Notes: generated from the sequence alone by a model not told the origin. DNA of 64,000 nucleotides from Scybalousia_A sp045221575 (GCA_045221575.1 JBGUWU010000019.1:1-64000), one strand, 5' to 3'. Numbered from the stretch's first letter, positions 9,339-19,480 are shown. A program made the numbers and translations.

Positions 9339-9407
9339 ATTATTTTTTACTTTTTTACTTTTCCTTATACGTTTAAAATTAACTTTTGTTTCAAAATTTA
9401 TCAAAAA

Positions 9408-10397
9408 TTAGAATGAAGGACATTTTATGTCTCTAACTTTTTTCCTCTTCTCTGGACAAGGCAACTTAGCACTTAATGATATTTCATGTGCTCCACCTGA
9501 CACGTTAGAAAGAGAAGAAACTGTAATATCATAAGAGTATCCTAACTTATAATCTCCCCATTGTAGTCCAAATAAAAGAACTATAGCATCTGCATTATCA
9601 AAACTCATTGATTGTCTAAACCATGCACCGAAAACAAAAGGAGACCAATCTAAATACATACCATAATTCAGTTCATTGAATTCTCCTTGATGTTGATATA
9701 TAATATTAGGGGAAATTATTGGCTGACCAAAGAAAGCATTAGTTCTTCTTGTATCTCTTCTAAGATTGAATCTCATACCAGCATTAGCAGTTACTTTTAT
9801 TGGTAGTCTATTATATGAAATAAAACCATCTTTAGGACGAGTAAGATTAACAGCAGCAACACCAGCATACCATGTTTCACCATATACTAAAGCACCTGCT
9901 CCAAAATCCACGTATGTTTTTGAAGTATTATCTGGTCTTGTAGCCATAGTAGAAGGGTAAATAACTCCATATCTTGTATCTATCATATCTCCAAAAACTA
10001 ATTTATCCCAATCTAAACTATTATTTGTTACATTAGCTTGAGCAGCGAGATTTAAGGCTACTTCCTGAGTAAGTTGTAAATGAAGAGCATATGCCAAAGC
10101 AACGGTATTTATTCTATAGAAATCACTTTGTTTATCACTCATAACATATATTCCAATACCACCAGATATAAAATCAAAGTATTGATCATAACTTGCAGAA
10201 AAAGTTTTGAAGGCTCCTAAACTTGGCCATTGATCTCTATAAGACAATGAAATTCTTGGACATACTGCCGAACCAGCAAAAGCAGGGTTTGTGTAAATAG
10301 GATTAGCATAAAACTGAGAAAAATGAGGGTCTTGAGCTTTCAATCCTGTGAATGCAAACACACAAACCATTAATAAACAAAATAGACTCTTTTTCAT
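9408..10397 (-). CDS. porP: T9SS outer-membrane protein, PorP/SprF family
   Basis: A 329-aa protein with a signal peptide (residues 1-21, ending GLKAQ), then the hallmark PorP/SprF opening DPHFSQFYANPIYTNPAFAG and the SYRDQWP motif. The remainder is predicted amphipathic beta-strands of an outer-membrane barrel. The family carries out or assists secretion through T9SS, and SprF-type members pair with particular cargo. The porP-gldK order matches the start of the porPKLMN operon of Porphyromonas gingivalis, so this is likely the true PorP, although the family is large and the gene could be another SprF-like paralogue. Confidence 0.88.
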   Translation of the reverse strand: MKKSLFCLLMVCVFAFTGLKAQDPHFSQFYANPIYTNPAFAGSAVCPRISLSYRDQWPSLGAFKTFSASYDQYFDFISGGIGIYVMSDKQSDFYRINTVALAYALHLQLTQEVALNLAAQANVTNNSLDWDKLVFGDMIDTRYGVIYPSTMATRPDNTSKTYVDFGAGALVYGETWYAGVAAVNLTRPKDGFISYNRLPIKVTANAGMRFNLRRDTRRTNAFFGQPIISPNIIYQHQGEFNELNYGMYLDWSPFVFGAWFRQSMSFDNADAIVLLFGLQWGDYKLGYSYDITVSSLSNVSGGAHEISLSAKLPCPEKRKKVRDIKCPSF

Positions 10398-10971
10398 ATA
10401 ATAGCATGTTATAAATTCAACATAATGTGTATAAGTTTTCGAACGGCAATATTACAAAAAAATACGTACATATTAGTATTTTTTAATTAAATTTTACCAT
10501 TTATTTTTATAAATTATTATTTTTTAATCAATTAGCAATAAACAATTAAAAACCAAAGAGAGTTCTTACTGACAATAACACATAACAATTACCATTTTTC
10601 AAACATTAATATATGCAAATACTAACTACTCACTTCTAATTTCTAATTAATCGTACTAATTTTATTGTACTTATACTTAAAAACAGAGAAAAAAGTTACA
10701 GTTTTAAGTATTATTATTTAATTTTAACGCCAATTCAGTACAAGTAAAAAAAAATAGAAAAAAAGCTTTTATGTGTGGCTTTTTGATGTTAATAAAAAAA
10801 CATCAACTTCTAATAAATTAAAAGCAACTCTTTTTTTTCAGAAATTAAGTCTTTATTACTTTTTATTTAAAAATCAGAAAAGAGAATTTTGTAATTGGCG
10901 AACTTTGATTAAAAAAAATTATAATCACTATACGCCACTATCAGTGGAGGTTTTATGCTTCTTCGTTATTA
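10398..10971. other. 574-base intergenic region with decayed repeats
   Basis: This AT-rich stretch between porP and ispF contains no convincing gene. It holds AATTAG-type words at about 10625-10650 (TTCTAATTTCTAATTAAT), three 21-bp tandem units (10799-10861) and a decayed module B of the palindromic repeat (about 10888-10956), with a short hairpin CCACT/AGTGG at 10935-10947. The porP promoter should lie at about 10400-10480 but no clean TAnnTTTG was found there. Confidence 0.6.
10799..10861. repeat. 21-bp tandem repeat array (3 units)
   Basis: Units at 10799-10819, 10820-10840 and 10841-10861 are each exactly 21 bases and share a core of the form AA..TCAACT(C/T)T. The first unit differs from the first unit of the array at 45342 at only one of 21 positions, which shows common origin. 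A more degenerate fourth unit may follow. Confidence 0.65.
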
Positions 10972-11451
10972 TTATTTTGATAATAGGCAAACACTATAGG
11001 CCGATACACCTTCTTTTCTTCCTTCAAAGCCAAGATGTTCTGTTGTTGTTGCTTTAATACTTACATCTTCAACATCAATCTCAAGTATTTTAGCAAGTGC
11101 CTCTTTCATCTTGGGAATATAACTGCTTATCTTGGGACTTTGTAAGCAAATAGTAGTGTCTATATTTTCTATTTTAAAGCCTTTCGATGTTATTTTATTT
11201 AAGGTATCTGTTAGCAACAACTTACTATCTATACCTTTGTATTTATCATCGCTATCTGGATATTGAAAACCTATATCCCTAAGATTGGCAGCTCCAAGAA
11301 GTGAGTCAATTATAGCATGTATCAAAACATCAGCGTCACTATGACCAACAACGCCAAGTGGAGCATTTTCTATTTCCACTCCACCAAGCATAAGTTTTCT
11401 TCCTTCTTGAAGTTTATGAACATCATAACCAAAGCCAATTCTCATCTTCAT
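10972..11451 (-). CDS. ispF: 2-C-methyl-D-erythritol 2,4-cyclodiphosphate synthase
   Basis: A 159-aa enzyme of the usual length for IspF, which cyclises 4-diphosphocytidyl-methylerythritol 2-phosphate in the non-mevalonate isoprenoid pathway. The metal ligands are present as D10-V-H12 (GYDVHKL) and H45 in GHSDADVLIHAI. The TTTEHLGFEGR motif that closes the active site lies near the C-terminus. It follows porV by 11 bases on the same strand and is probably cotranscribed with porU-porV, although the functions are unrelated. Met3 is an alternative start. Confidence 0.95.
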   Translation of the reverse strand: MKMRIGFGYDVHKLQEGRKLMLGGVEIENAPLGVVGHSDADVLIHAIIDSLLGAANLRDIGFQYPDSDDKYKGIDSKLLLTDTLNKITSKGFKIENIDTTICLQSPKISSYIPKMKEALAKILEIDVEDVSIKATTTEHLGFEGRKEGVSAYSVCLLSK

Positions 11452-11462
11452 AATTAAACTTT

Positions 11463-12641
11463 TTACATATCAAAGGAAAGTGAAACTCTGAGAGTATTCT
11501 TCAAAGGGTTATTGGTTTGAGACGTAGGCACAAGATAAGAAATATCTATGCCTAATGAATTATATTTCAGTGCCAAACCTAAAGTAAGATATTGTCTATC
11601 ACCTTTCTTTTTGTTTTCATAGAAATAACCTGCACGTGCGGCTATCATATTGTTATACCAATATTCTACACCGGCAGAAAGATTTATTTCTTGCAATTCT
11701 TCTTTTAGTCCATTAGGAGCATCATAGAAAGATTGTATTGCACCTTTCAATACTCCTACATTATCTTCCTTACCTTCATAGATATTTCCTGCTGTATCTC
11801 TAACAGGAGGTGTAGGAACCAACAGTTTATTCAAGTCTAACATAAATGAAAGTTTATTAAACTGGTCCATAGAATAAGAATATCGTCCTCCTATTCTAAG
11901 ATTTGCAGGCAAGAAACTTGACTCTAAGTTATCTGAATAAGATATTTTGTTTCCTAAATTAGATATTTGCAAACCTAAAGCATACTGTGCTGGTTTATCT
12001 GCTGCTATATCTTTTTGATAATATAAACCTATATCTGCTGCAACTGCAGTAGCCGCATGAGTACTATTTCCTGACACAGCCTGACCTTGAGTTAAATCTG
12101 AACGAATATATCTTCCTGTTACAGAAGCAGCGAGATTTTCTGTAAGTTTAAGAGAGTAAGACACATCTATAGCGAACTCATTAGGATTATAATCTCCCAT
12201 AGAAACACCTTCATCGTTTGTAAAGTTTATTGAACCTAAAGAGAAATAGGTTAATGATGCTCCTATTGCACTTATATCATTAATTTTATAGTAACCAGAT
12301 AAATAAGTTAAATCTATATCTCCTGCTATATCTCTTAACCAAGGTGAATAAGTAAGAGAGGCAGCAAATTTCTTTTCTGCAAAAGGTAGTTTAGCAGCAT
12401 TCCAATGATTTGAATTAGCATCAGGAGTGGAAGCAACACCTAAATCTCCCAAAGCTCCTGCTCTTGCATCTGGCGCTATTAATAATAGAGGCACGCCAGT
12501 AGAAATAAGTCTTGCATCGTCTTCTACTTGTCTCCTTAATATTATTCCTTGTACATTATCATTATCTATTCCAGTTTGTGCATAGACAAAACCTGAGAAT
12601 AAAAAAACGATTGATATAAGTATAAAAGTTATTCTTTTCAT
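11463..12641 (-). CDS. porV: T9SS outer-membrane barrel protein PorV (LptO)
   Basis: A 392-aa protein with a signal peptide (residues 1-22, ending VYAQ) and a beta-barrel of FadL-like pattern. Its features are those of PorV: LLLIAPDARAGALGDLGVASTPDANSNHWN near residues 53-82 and YSPWLRDIAGDIDLTYLSGYYK. PorV shuttles cargo carrying sorting domains from the translocon to the PorU sortase. It follows porU by 61 bases, the same order as in P. gingivalis (PG0026-PG0027). Confidence 0.93.
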   Translation of the reverse strand: MKRITFILISIVFLFSGFVYAQTGIDNDNVQGIILRRQVEDDARLISTGVPLLLIAPDARAGALGDLGVASTPDANSNHWNAAKLPFAEKKFAASLTYSPWLRDIAGDIDLTYLSGYYKINDISAIGASLTYFSLGSINFTNDEGVSMGDYNPNEFAIDVSYSLKLTENLAASVTGRYIRSDLTQGQAVSGNSTHAATAVAADIGLYYQKDIAADKPAQYALGLQISNLGNKISYSDNLESSFLPANLRIGGRYSYSMDQFNKLSFMLDLNKLLVPTPPVRDTAGNIYEGKEDNVGVLKGAIQSFYDAPNGLKEELQEINLSAGVEYWYNNMIAARAGYFYENKKKGDRQYLTLGLALKYNSLGIDISYLVPTSQTNNPLKNTLRVSLSFDM

Positions 12642-12702
12642 CTTAATTTATTTTTTATTGTATGTAAAAACGCTTGTATTTTATTTTTATTGTAAAGATA
12701 GT

Positions 12703-15700
12703 TTATTTTATAACCAACATTTTATTGGTCTTTCTTATCTTATCTCCATTATTAGTAACTATTTCCACAACATAATAGTATATTCCATTGCCTATCATAC
12801 CTCCTCCATCAACTCTTCCGTCCCAAGGTATAGGAGTAAGATTATAAGTGTTTATATATTCATCAGCATTTATGGTTTTAAGAATTCTGCCTTGTGCATT
12901 AAATATTTTAATTGTAGCAGACTTAACCTCATTAGCTTGATTAAACTTTAGAATTATGTTAGTGCTTGTGCTAAAAGGATTTGGATAATTATAAGTTTCA
13001 TACTCTTCTTTGTTTGAATTTACTACTCTAAAATGTATTGTTGCATCTGAAGAATAGTTATAAATATTCCAAACCTTAAGAGAAAGAGTATGTTCTCCCT
13101 CTTCCAAAGAAGAAAATGGATAGGTGATATATCCTTTTGTTAAATCTTGATCATCATAAACATAATAGTCGTTAAGAATAAATGTATTTGCAGCATTATC
13201 TAAACGAGCTACAATATCATGTCCTAATCCTGCACCTGCTATATTGATAGGTATGCTATCTGTTATTACTGCAAAAAGTGTAGGGTTCTCATCTGTTATA
13301 CCATAATCTACAAAATTACTATCGTTTATATATAAATTAACTAAAGGTCTTGTTTCTCTCATATCAACATTTGTATCTATACCTCCAAGAACAAAATCAT
13401 TGGTATAACCTGCTGCGTCAATATTTTCATCTTGGGCATAAAAACTTAGTTTAGCACGTCCATAGTTATAAGCTATATCTTTTGGAATAGTGAACGAGTA
13501 TTCAAACTCACCATTAACAATTTGTGCAAAACCTTTATGAAGTAGATTCGTCTGAAGTTCAAAAGTAAGTGTCTTACCTATTCCCGCATTGTCTAATGTT
13601 TGATAAGTTGTTTTTTTATCAAACAGATATATCTTTACCTTTCCATTAAAGGATTGTATTTTATTGCCATTAAAATCCACTACTTCTGCTTTGATATACA
13701 TTTTTGAAAGAGCATTGGACGTATCTATGCTTGTAAATCCTTGAAGTGTTTCATCGTAGAAAGAGTTATTTATTCGTGTGGTCTTGATATTGTATTTTGG
13801 TAAAGAGATTTTAAGGGCAGGGTCTCCTAAAAGGGTTATACTTCTTTCTGCTGTTTGTAGGTTAGTAACATTTTTTGCATTCATCATAACTTCTCCGAAT
13901 GTATAAGGGGTACCATCGGGTTTTCTCATTAAAGCATATTTGTGTAGTGCTTGATTGATAGCATTATTAGAAGCTATCTTTCGTGCTGCTGCTATAAGAG
14001 CTATGGCTGCTCCATTTTCTGAAAGAACAGCATATTCGCCCGCTGCTTGTTTTTCTGCAAGATCAAAACGTGCAAACTCACAAGTAGAAGTTATCATTAA
14101 AGGCAATCTATTGTAATTAGTCCATGAAGTTATGTCAGACATAGTTATTAATCTTTCTCCACTCAAATGATCAGGAGAACCATGTCCAAGATAGTTAAAC
14201 AATAAGCAACCTTTGTTTATTCTATCATTAATAGCCTTGCTTGCATCTGGATAGGTAGCACCTGCTGAAGAAGTATATTCTTTGTAGGCATCTTGATAAA
14301 CTTTTTGAATATTTATGTAGGGTTGTGTTTGGTCTATTTGTTTGTAGATATGCTCAGCGTTATCTATAAAATACATCTCACTCATATCGTCAGCATCATC
14401 TGAAGAAAGCATGACAAAATTTCTCCAATCGCCATCTTCATTCTCCAATAGATCTTGCTTTAACATATATCTTTTAGATTTATCTACTAATATCTCTGCA
14501 TCTTTTGTATCATTTACTGGAAATCTTCCTACTCCTATCATAAGAGTATCATAAACCCTATTCTCTGCGTAGTCTGATAAGCATGCAAGAACATCATCGG
14601 AAGTAAAAACATAGCCTACGTTTCTGTATTCACTTGCAGATTGATAGGTAGGAATATAATTATTGTTGTAGCCAAGTATATTCTTATTATCAAAAGTTCC
14701 ATCACCAAAAAGAAGTACATTTTTTGGATTCTTACCTTCAGATATATATTTATTGTACATCATTCTTAGAAACTCTCTTATTGCTAAGAAATCTTTCTGA
14801 CCTGAAGAAAACTCATTATAAATATGTTCTATATCTACAACCTCAACACTTATACCGTCATTTTCCCTATGATAAGTTGCCAACTCGTTAGCCTGAGTAG
14901 TAAATTTGCTATTAGTTACTATGATAAAGTCTGTCGGTTGCATAGCATGAAGATTTTGATTTTCCACCTCTGCAACAAATATTGGAGTAGCAAAATTGTT
15001 ACCATTTATAACAACAATAGTTCTTATAGTATCGTTAGGAACAACACAAAAAACATTGTTATTCTCTTGTGTTTTTGTCAAAATATAGGCGTTGTTAATA
15101 TCTGTAACGTCCCATATCATTGTATTACTATTTGTAACATTGCTTATTTGATATCTTATTGAATTTGTCAGAGAATCATTATTGACAGAAAAAAAACGCA
15201 GATAACTATTATTGAAAACAAGATTCTGTTTATAATTTACAAGTATATAATTCAAATATGCTTTATCTGAAAAATCCACTGAATTGTACTGAATATTTAT
15301 TGTACTATTGGGAATGGAGACATTTTGTTTGTATTTCTTATTAACCTTTAGAGCTACAGATTCAGAAGGTATAGAAGTGGAAGGATACATGCTTTCTAAT
15401 TGAGTATTGTTAAACTTTATTGTAAAGCTAACATTTGAAGCGCTTGATGTTGCTAAATCTATTTCTATTTGTGCTGGATAATTGGAAGATATATTAGGAA
15501 GGTTCATTGGTATGGATAAAGTATTGCTTGAAGGAGTCATTCTTTCTCCAACCCATGTTTTACCTGCATTTAAAAGATTAACAAGTTCTCTTTTATGGAA
15601 AGCATAGTAAGGAGTTGTGGAAATTGTAGTATCATATGTGTTTGGAAGATTTTTTTCCTCTATTCTTTTCTTTTCACCTATGTTTTGATCAAACGTAACA

Positions 15701-16119
15701 AAATAAGAAGCATAATCAGAATAAGGATTTACTTCAAAAGAAAAAGAAGAATCACTTTCATACAATGTTTTAGTGGTTCCTTGAGCATAAAACAAAGCGT
15801 ATCTTCCCGTTTTGTTGACATATATTGCGTTTTCTTGTAAATCTGAATGTTTATAGTCGGAGTTTTTTTCACTTATAGCCAAACCACCATTACCATATAT
15901 GGAAAGATTATCCCAATTTATCTCTTCATCAGAAAATCCCATAGATATGAAATCATTATAAGATAACTTATACACTCCATCAGTAGCAATTCTTATCTTA
16001 TACCAGTGTCCTGAAGAAAGAACAGAGTTCGCAGGATAAGTTACTTGTGCAATTGTATTTTGTACTATAGTAATGCTAAAAACAATACATATCATATATA
16101 GCAGATATACTCGTTTCAT
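12703..16119 (-). CDS. porU: T9SS sortase PorU (C25 gingipain-like peptidase)
   Basis: A 1138-aa exported protein. After a signal peptide (1-24, ending TIAQ) and an N-terminal beta-rich region, a peptidase C25 (gingipain-like) domain spans about residues 390-770. The catalytic His is H646 in YLGHGSPDHLS and the catalytic Cys is C680 in TSTCEFARFD, about the separation seen in gingipains. The end carries a sorting-domain-like fold (NYPNPFSTSTNIIL.. GNGIYYYVVEIV.. NKMLVIK), as in known PorU, which keeps its own C-terminal domain. PorU cleaves sorting domains from T9SS cargo and links the cargo to anionic LPS at the cell surface. The gene heads porU-porV-ispF and is divergent from mazG. Confidence 0.93.
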   Translation of the reverse strand: MKRVYLLYMICIVFSITIVQNTIAQVTYPANSVLSSGHWYKIRIATDGVYKLSYNDFISMGFSDEEINWDNLSIYGNGGLAISEKNSDYKHSDLQENAIYVNKTGRYALFYAQGTTKTLYESDSSFSFEVNPYSDYASYFVTFDQNIGEKKRIEEKNLPNTYDTTISTTPYYAFHKRELVNLLNAGKTWVGERMTPSSNTLSIPMNLPNISSNYPAQIEIDLATSSASNVSFTIKFNNTQLESMYPSTSIPSESVALKVNKKYKQNVSIPNSTINIQYNSVDFSDKAYLNYILVNYKQNLVFNNSYLRFFSVNNDSLTNSIRYQISNVTNSNTMIWDVTDINNAYILTKTQENNNVFCVVPNDTIRTIVVINGNNFATPIFVAEVENQNLHAMQPTDFIIVTNSKFTTQANELATYHRENDGISVEVVDIEHIYNEFSSGQKDFLAIREFLRMMYNKYISEGKNPKNVLLFGDGTFDNKNILGYNNNYIPTYQSASEYRNVGYVFTSDDVLACLSDYAENRVYDTLMIGVGRFPVNDTKDAEILVDKSKRYMLKQDLLENEDGDWRNFVMLSSDDADDMSEMYFIDNAEHIYKQIDQTQPYINIQKVYQDAYKEYTSSAGATYPDASKAINDRINKGCLLFNYLGHGSPDHLSGERLITMSDITSWTNYNRLPLMITSTCEFARFDLAEKQAAGEYAVLSENGAAIALIAAARKIASNNAINQALHKYALMRKPDGTPYTFGEVMMNAKNVTNLQTAERSITLLGDPALKISLPKYNIKTTRINNSFYDETLQGFTSIDTSNALSKMYIKAEVVDFNGNKIQSFNGKVKIYLFDKKTTYQTLDNAGIGKTLTFELQTNLLHKGFAQIVNGEFEYSFTIPKDIAYNYGRAKLSFYAQDENIDAAGYTNDFVLGGIDTNVDMRETRPLVNLYINDSNFVDYGITDENPTLFAVITDSIPINIAGAGLGHDIVARLDNAANTFILNDYYVYDDQDLTKGYITYPFSSLEEGEHTLSLKVWNIYNYSSDATIHFRVVNSNKEEYETYNYPNPFSTSTNIILKFNQANEVKSATIKIFNAQGRILKTINADEYINTYNLTPIPWDGRVDGGGMIGNGIYYYVVEIVTNNGDKIRKTNKMLVIK

Positions 16120-16228
16120 TTCTCAAAAGTTTTTGTATTCTATCAAACGACAAAAGACAAATATTATTGTATCAACATCTAAACAATCAATATATAATAA
16201 AGTCTTTAAATTATCGTTTAACATCATT

Positions 16229-17002
16229 ATGGAAGATAAAAGATATATTGAGGCATTCAACAATATGATGTCTTTAATGAGAAAGGTAAGAATAGAGTGT
16301 CCATGGGATAATGCACAAACCAACGAAACATTACGCACTCTTACCATTGAAGAGATTTATGAGCTATCTGATGCAATACTAAATAACGATAACAAAAACA
16401 TCTGCAAAGAATTAGGTGATGTTCTTATGCATGTTGTATTCTATTCTTTGATCGGAGAAGAAAAGAAGGAGTTTTCGTTGGTTGATGTTATGAATGCTTT
16501 AAACGAGAAACTTATTCGTCGTCACCCTCATGTTTTTTGCAAAGACGGTAGCATAACTTACGAAGATGTAGAAAAGAATTGGGAAAAAATAAAGCTTAAA
16601 GAAGGCAACCGTTCCACTCTTTCAGGAGTACCAGATTCTTTACCTTCTTTGGTGAAAGCATATCGTATGCAAGACAAAGCAAAAGGTGTTGGTTTTGATT
16701 GGACAAAAGCTTCTGATGTTTGGGCAAAAGTACAAGAAGAAGTAAAAGAACTACAAGAAGAAGTAAAAAAGCCTAACAACAAAGAAAAAATAGAAGAAGA
16801 ATTTGGTGATGTATTGTTTTCTCTTATCAACTATGCTCGCTTTATTGACGTTAATCCAGACACAGCTTTAGAAAAAACAAACCGAAAATTCAAAAAACGT
16901 TTTCAATACATAGAAGAAAAAGCTAAGGAAAAGAATATATCTTTATCTAATATGACATTAGAAGAGATGGATAAATTTTGGAACGAAGCAAAGAAAAAAT
17001 AA
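16229..17002 (+). CDS. mazG: Nucleoside triphosphate pyrophosphohydrolase MazG
   Basis: The ATG at 16229 (MEDKRYIEAFNNMMSLM) gives 257 aa, the normal length for MazG; the frame is open further upstream but that part is lysine- and isoleucine-rich and overlaps the porU start. Two MazG folds are visible. The first has CPWDNAQTNETLR with EIYELSDAI and KELGDVLMHVVF; the second has VQEEVKELQEE and EEEFGDVLFSLINYAR, and these EExxE..ExxD acidic residues bind Mg2+. MazG hydrolyses NTPs and dNTPs to monophosphates and pyrophosphate, clearing abnormal nucleotides and limiting ppGpp accumulation. It is followed by a promoter for the antiporter gene. Confidence 0.92.
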   Translation: MEDKRYIEAFNNMMSLMRKVRIECPWDNAQTNETLRTLTIEEIYELSDAILNNDNKNICKELGDVLMHVVFYSLIGEEKKEFSLVDVMNALNEKLIRRHPHVFCKDGSITYEDVEKNWEKIKLKEGNRSTLSGVPDSLPSLVKAYRMQDKAKGVGFDWTKASDVWAKVQEEVKELQEEVKKPNNKEKIEEEFGDVLFSLINYARFIDVNPDTALEKTNRKFKKRFQYIEEKAKEKNISLSNMTLEEMDKFWNEAKKK

Positions 17003-17011
17003 GAATCTTTT

Positions 17012-17043
17012 ATTGTCTTTTTCTAAAAAAATTAATACCTTTG
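17012..17043 (+). promoter_or_regulatory. Promoter of the CPA2 antiporter gene
   Basis: The -7 box TACCTTTG (17036-17043) matches TAnnTTTG. A partial -33 element (ATTG, 17012-17015) lies 20 bases upstream. The ATG is at 17081. Confidence 0.65.
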
Positions 17044-17080
17044 CAGTTTCCTTATTATTAGAAACTCAAAAATTTATTTT

Positions 17081-19378
17081 ATGGAATCGTTTATTTTAGA
17101 CCTTGCTATAATACTTATCTTAGGTAGTGTATTTTCTCTTTTATGCAAGTTGCTTAAACAGCCTGTTGTATTAGGTTATATTATTGCAGGATTTATTGCA
17201 GGTCCTCATTTTTCTTTTTTTCAGACAGTAGAACCAGAACATATTGAAACTTGGGCAGAGATAGGTGTTATCTTCCTTTTGTTTGGTATGGGTTTGGAAT
17301 TCTCTTTTAAAAAACTTTTTACCATTGGAAAAGTAGGAGGCATAGCTGTAGCCGTTGAAATATGCGGACTTTCTCTTCTTGGGTTTACAGTAGGAAAACT
17401 TATTGGCTGGCCTACTTCTGATAGTCTTTTGCTTGGAGGTATGCTTATCATGTCTTCTACCGCTATTGTTTTTAAAGCTTTTTCTGATCTTGGCTTACAA
17501 AAAAAGAAATTTGCAGGAATTGTTTTTGGCATCTTAGTGTTTGAAGATTTGTTTGCAATAATACTTATGGTTATTGTTTCTACTCTTGGAGTTAGTAAAC
17601 AATTTGAAGGCACTCAACTTATAGGTGTTGTTGCTAAATTGGTTTTCTTTCTTGTTGTTTGGGTTGTTTGTGGTATTTATCTTATACCTACTTTATTGAA
17701 AAAGCTTCGTCCTTATCTTAATGAAGAGACTTTACTTTTAGTTTCTATGGGATTATGTTTAGGTATGGTCGTGTTTGCTACAAGTGTAGGGTTTTCTTCT
17801 GCTTTAGGGGCTTTCATAATGGGTTCTTTACTTGCTGAGACTTTAGAACAAGAAAAGATAGAAAAGGTTATCACACCTATCAAAGATTTCTTTGGAGCTA
17901 TCTTTTTTGTTTCTGTTGGTATGATGGTGGATCCTAAGATACTTGTTGATAATTTTCCTATCGTCTTAATTATTACCTTTGCTTCCATTCTTGGCAAGAT
18001 GATATTTACAACTTCAGGAGTAAGATTAGCTGGACAAGATTTAAAGACTGCTATGCAAAGTGGATTCTCTCTTGCTCAAATGGGAGAGTTCTCTTTTATT
18101 GTCGCAAGCCTGGGTATGTCTCTTGGTATCATTTCCCCTACTGTTTATCCTATTGTCATTGCAGTTTCTGTTATCACAACCTTCACAACACCTTACTGTA
18201 TACGTTTGTCTGAACCCGTTTTTGGAGTAATCGAAGCTACTGTCCCTAAGCGTTGGCACAGATTTTTATATCCTAAAGGCGAAGATGTAAAAGATATTAA
18301 AACTTCTTCTGTTTGGAGACAATTCATAAAAACATATGTTGCCAGACTATCTTTATATGTTATTATCTGTTTAGCAATATCTTTATTTTCTTTTACCTTA
18401 GGAGTCAAATTTGCTAACTCTGGTGAACAGCAATTGATAAAAAAGATTATTCTTTCAGCAGTAACTCTTACTATTCTTGCTATATTCCTTCGTCCAATGA
18501 TACACAATCAAGGCAAGCAAGCTAATCTTTTCCTTTCTCTTTGGACAAGCGACACAAACAACCGTTTCTTCCTTTCATTTATGATAGTAATAAGGTATAT
18601 CATTGCTTTTTTCTTTGTCTGTGCAGTTATAAACAGATATTGGGCTTTACCTATATACGTTATTATTGTAGTAGCAGCTATTTTCTTTGGAGTTATCTTC
18701 CATTCAAAAAAACTAATGCGTTTCTATTGGTCTATGGAAAGCAGGTTTGTAAAAAACTTCAACGTTCGCCAAATCGTACAACAGATGGAAGAAGACGGAA
18801 CTCCTATGAGCGAGGTCAGCAACCTGCATTGGATAGACCAAAACGTTAATGTTGCTCCTTTCAGTCTCGATAATGACAGCGAATTAGAAGGAGTCACATT
18901 GAAAAATCTTAACTTTAGAAAAAAATACAACGTTCTTATTATATCCGTTCAACGTAATAATAAACAGATAGACTTCCCTGATGGCGATTTTGTTCTTCGT
19001 GGCGGTGATAGATTACTTCTTCTCGGTTCACTTTTCAATCTTAGACATTTGGATCTGGATTACGACACCTTAGTTATGGACTACAATGAAGCTAAAGTGC
19101 TTAACGATTTCAACAAACAACAAAACGAAGATCCTAACTCCAAAATCAATTGCCTAATATTCCGTATTGCAAAGGACTCCGAATGGATTGGTAAATCATT
19201 AATAGATTCTTCTTTAATGAAAGATAAATGTATGGTTATAGCCATAGAAAGAAACGACGCCCCTATCGTTAATCCGTCTTCACATGTCATTTTTGAAGAA
19301 AAAGATTACGTTTGGGTTATGGGAGATAAAAAAATTCTTTACAAACTTTTAGAGAAGAATTACTTTACAGAGATTTAA
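17081..19378 (+). CDS. CPA2 cation:proton antiporter with two RCK-C domains
   Basis: A 765-aa inner-membrane transporter of the KefB/KefC-like CPA2 family. Residues 1 to about 390 form the multi-helix exchanger domain with VLGYIIAGFIAGPHF, EIGVIFLLFGMGLEF and the paired VFEDLFAII motif, whose Asp is the ion-binding acid. A second hydrophobic block (about 425-545) follows. The C-terminus carries two consecutive TrkA-C/RCK-C-type modules (about 600-665, GGDRLLLLGS, and 690-760, EKDYVWVMGDKK). I see no GxGxxG nucleotide-binding RCK-N domain, unlike KefC, so regulation probably differs. The ion (K+ or Na+) cannot be read from the sequence. It is monocistronic or leads into valS, which has its own promoter. 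Confidence 0.85.
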   Translation: MESFILDLAIILILGSVFSLLCKLLKQPVVLGYIIAGFIAGPHFSFFQTVEPEHIETWAEIGVIFLLFGMGLEFSFKKLFTIGKVGGIAVAVEICGLSLLGFTVGKLIGWPTSDSLLLGGMLIMSSTAIVFKAFSDLGLQKKKFAGIVFGILVFEDLFAIILMVIVSTLGVSKQFEGTQLIGVVAKLVFFLVVWVVCGIYLIPTLLKKLRPYLNEETLLLVSMGLCLGMVVFATSVGFSSALGAFIMGSLLAETLEQEKIEKVITPIKDFFGAIFFVSVGMMVDPKILVDNFPIVLIITFASILGKMIFTTSGVRLAGQDLKTAMQSGFSLAQMGEFSFIVASLGMSLGIISPTVYPIVIAVSVITTFTTPYCIRLSEPVFGVIEATVPKRWHRFLYPKGEDVKDIKTSSVWRQFIKTYVARLSLYVIICLAISLFSFTLGVKFANSGEQQLIKKIILSAVTLTILAIFLRPMIHNQGKQANLFLSLWTSDTNNRFFLSFMIVIRYIIAFFFVCAVINRYWALPIYVIIVVAAIFFGVIFHSKKLMRFYWSMESRFVKNFNVRQIVQQMEEDGTPMSEVSNLHWIDQNVNVAPFSLDNDSELEGVTLKNLNFRKKYNVLIISVQRNNKQIDFPDGDFVLRGGDRLLLLGSLFNLRHLDLDYDTLVMDYNEAKVLNDFNKQQNEDPNSKINCLIFRIAKDSEWIGKSLIDSSLMKDKCMVIAIERNDAPIVNPSSHVIFEEKDYVWVMGDKKILYKLLEKNYFTEI

Positions 19379-19426
19379 AAACGTTGGTAAGGCCCTTCTG
19401 TTATCCATAAGTTTTTGAAAAAAGAT

Positions 19427-19455
19427 TTTGATTTCAGAAAAAATAACTATTTTTG
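19427..19455 (+). promoter_or_regulatory. valS promoter
   Basis: TTTG (19427-19430), 17 bases, then TATTTTTG (19448-19455): a full Bacteroidota promoter. It lies inside the upstream extension of the valS frame, so initiation upstream at 19415 is unlikely and the ATG at 19481 is preferred. Confidence 0.8.
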
Positions 19456-19480
19456 CAAACTGTTAAAAATCTATACTAAT

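Noticed and set aside
10773..11057. A 94-aa open frame upstream of ispF
   Set aside because: It crosses the 21-bp array and overlaps the end of ispF on the opposite strand; composition is low-complexity Lys/Leu/Phe.
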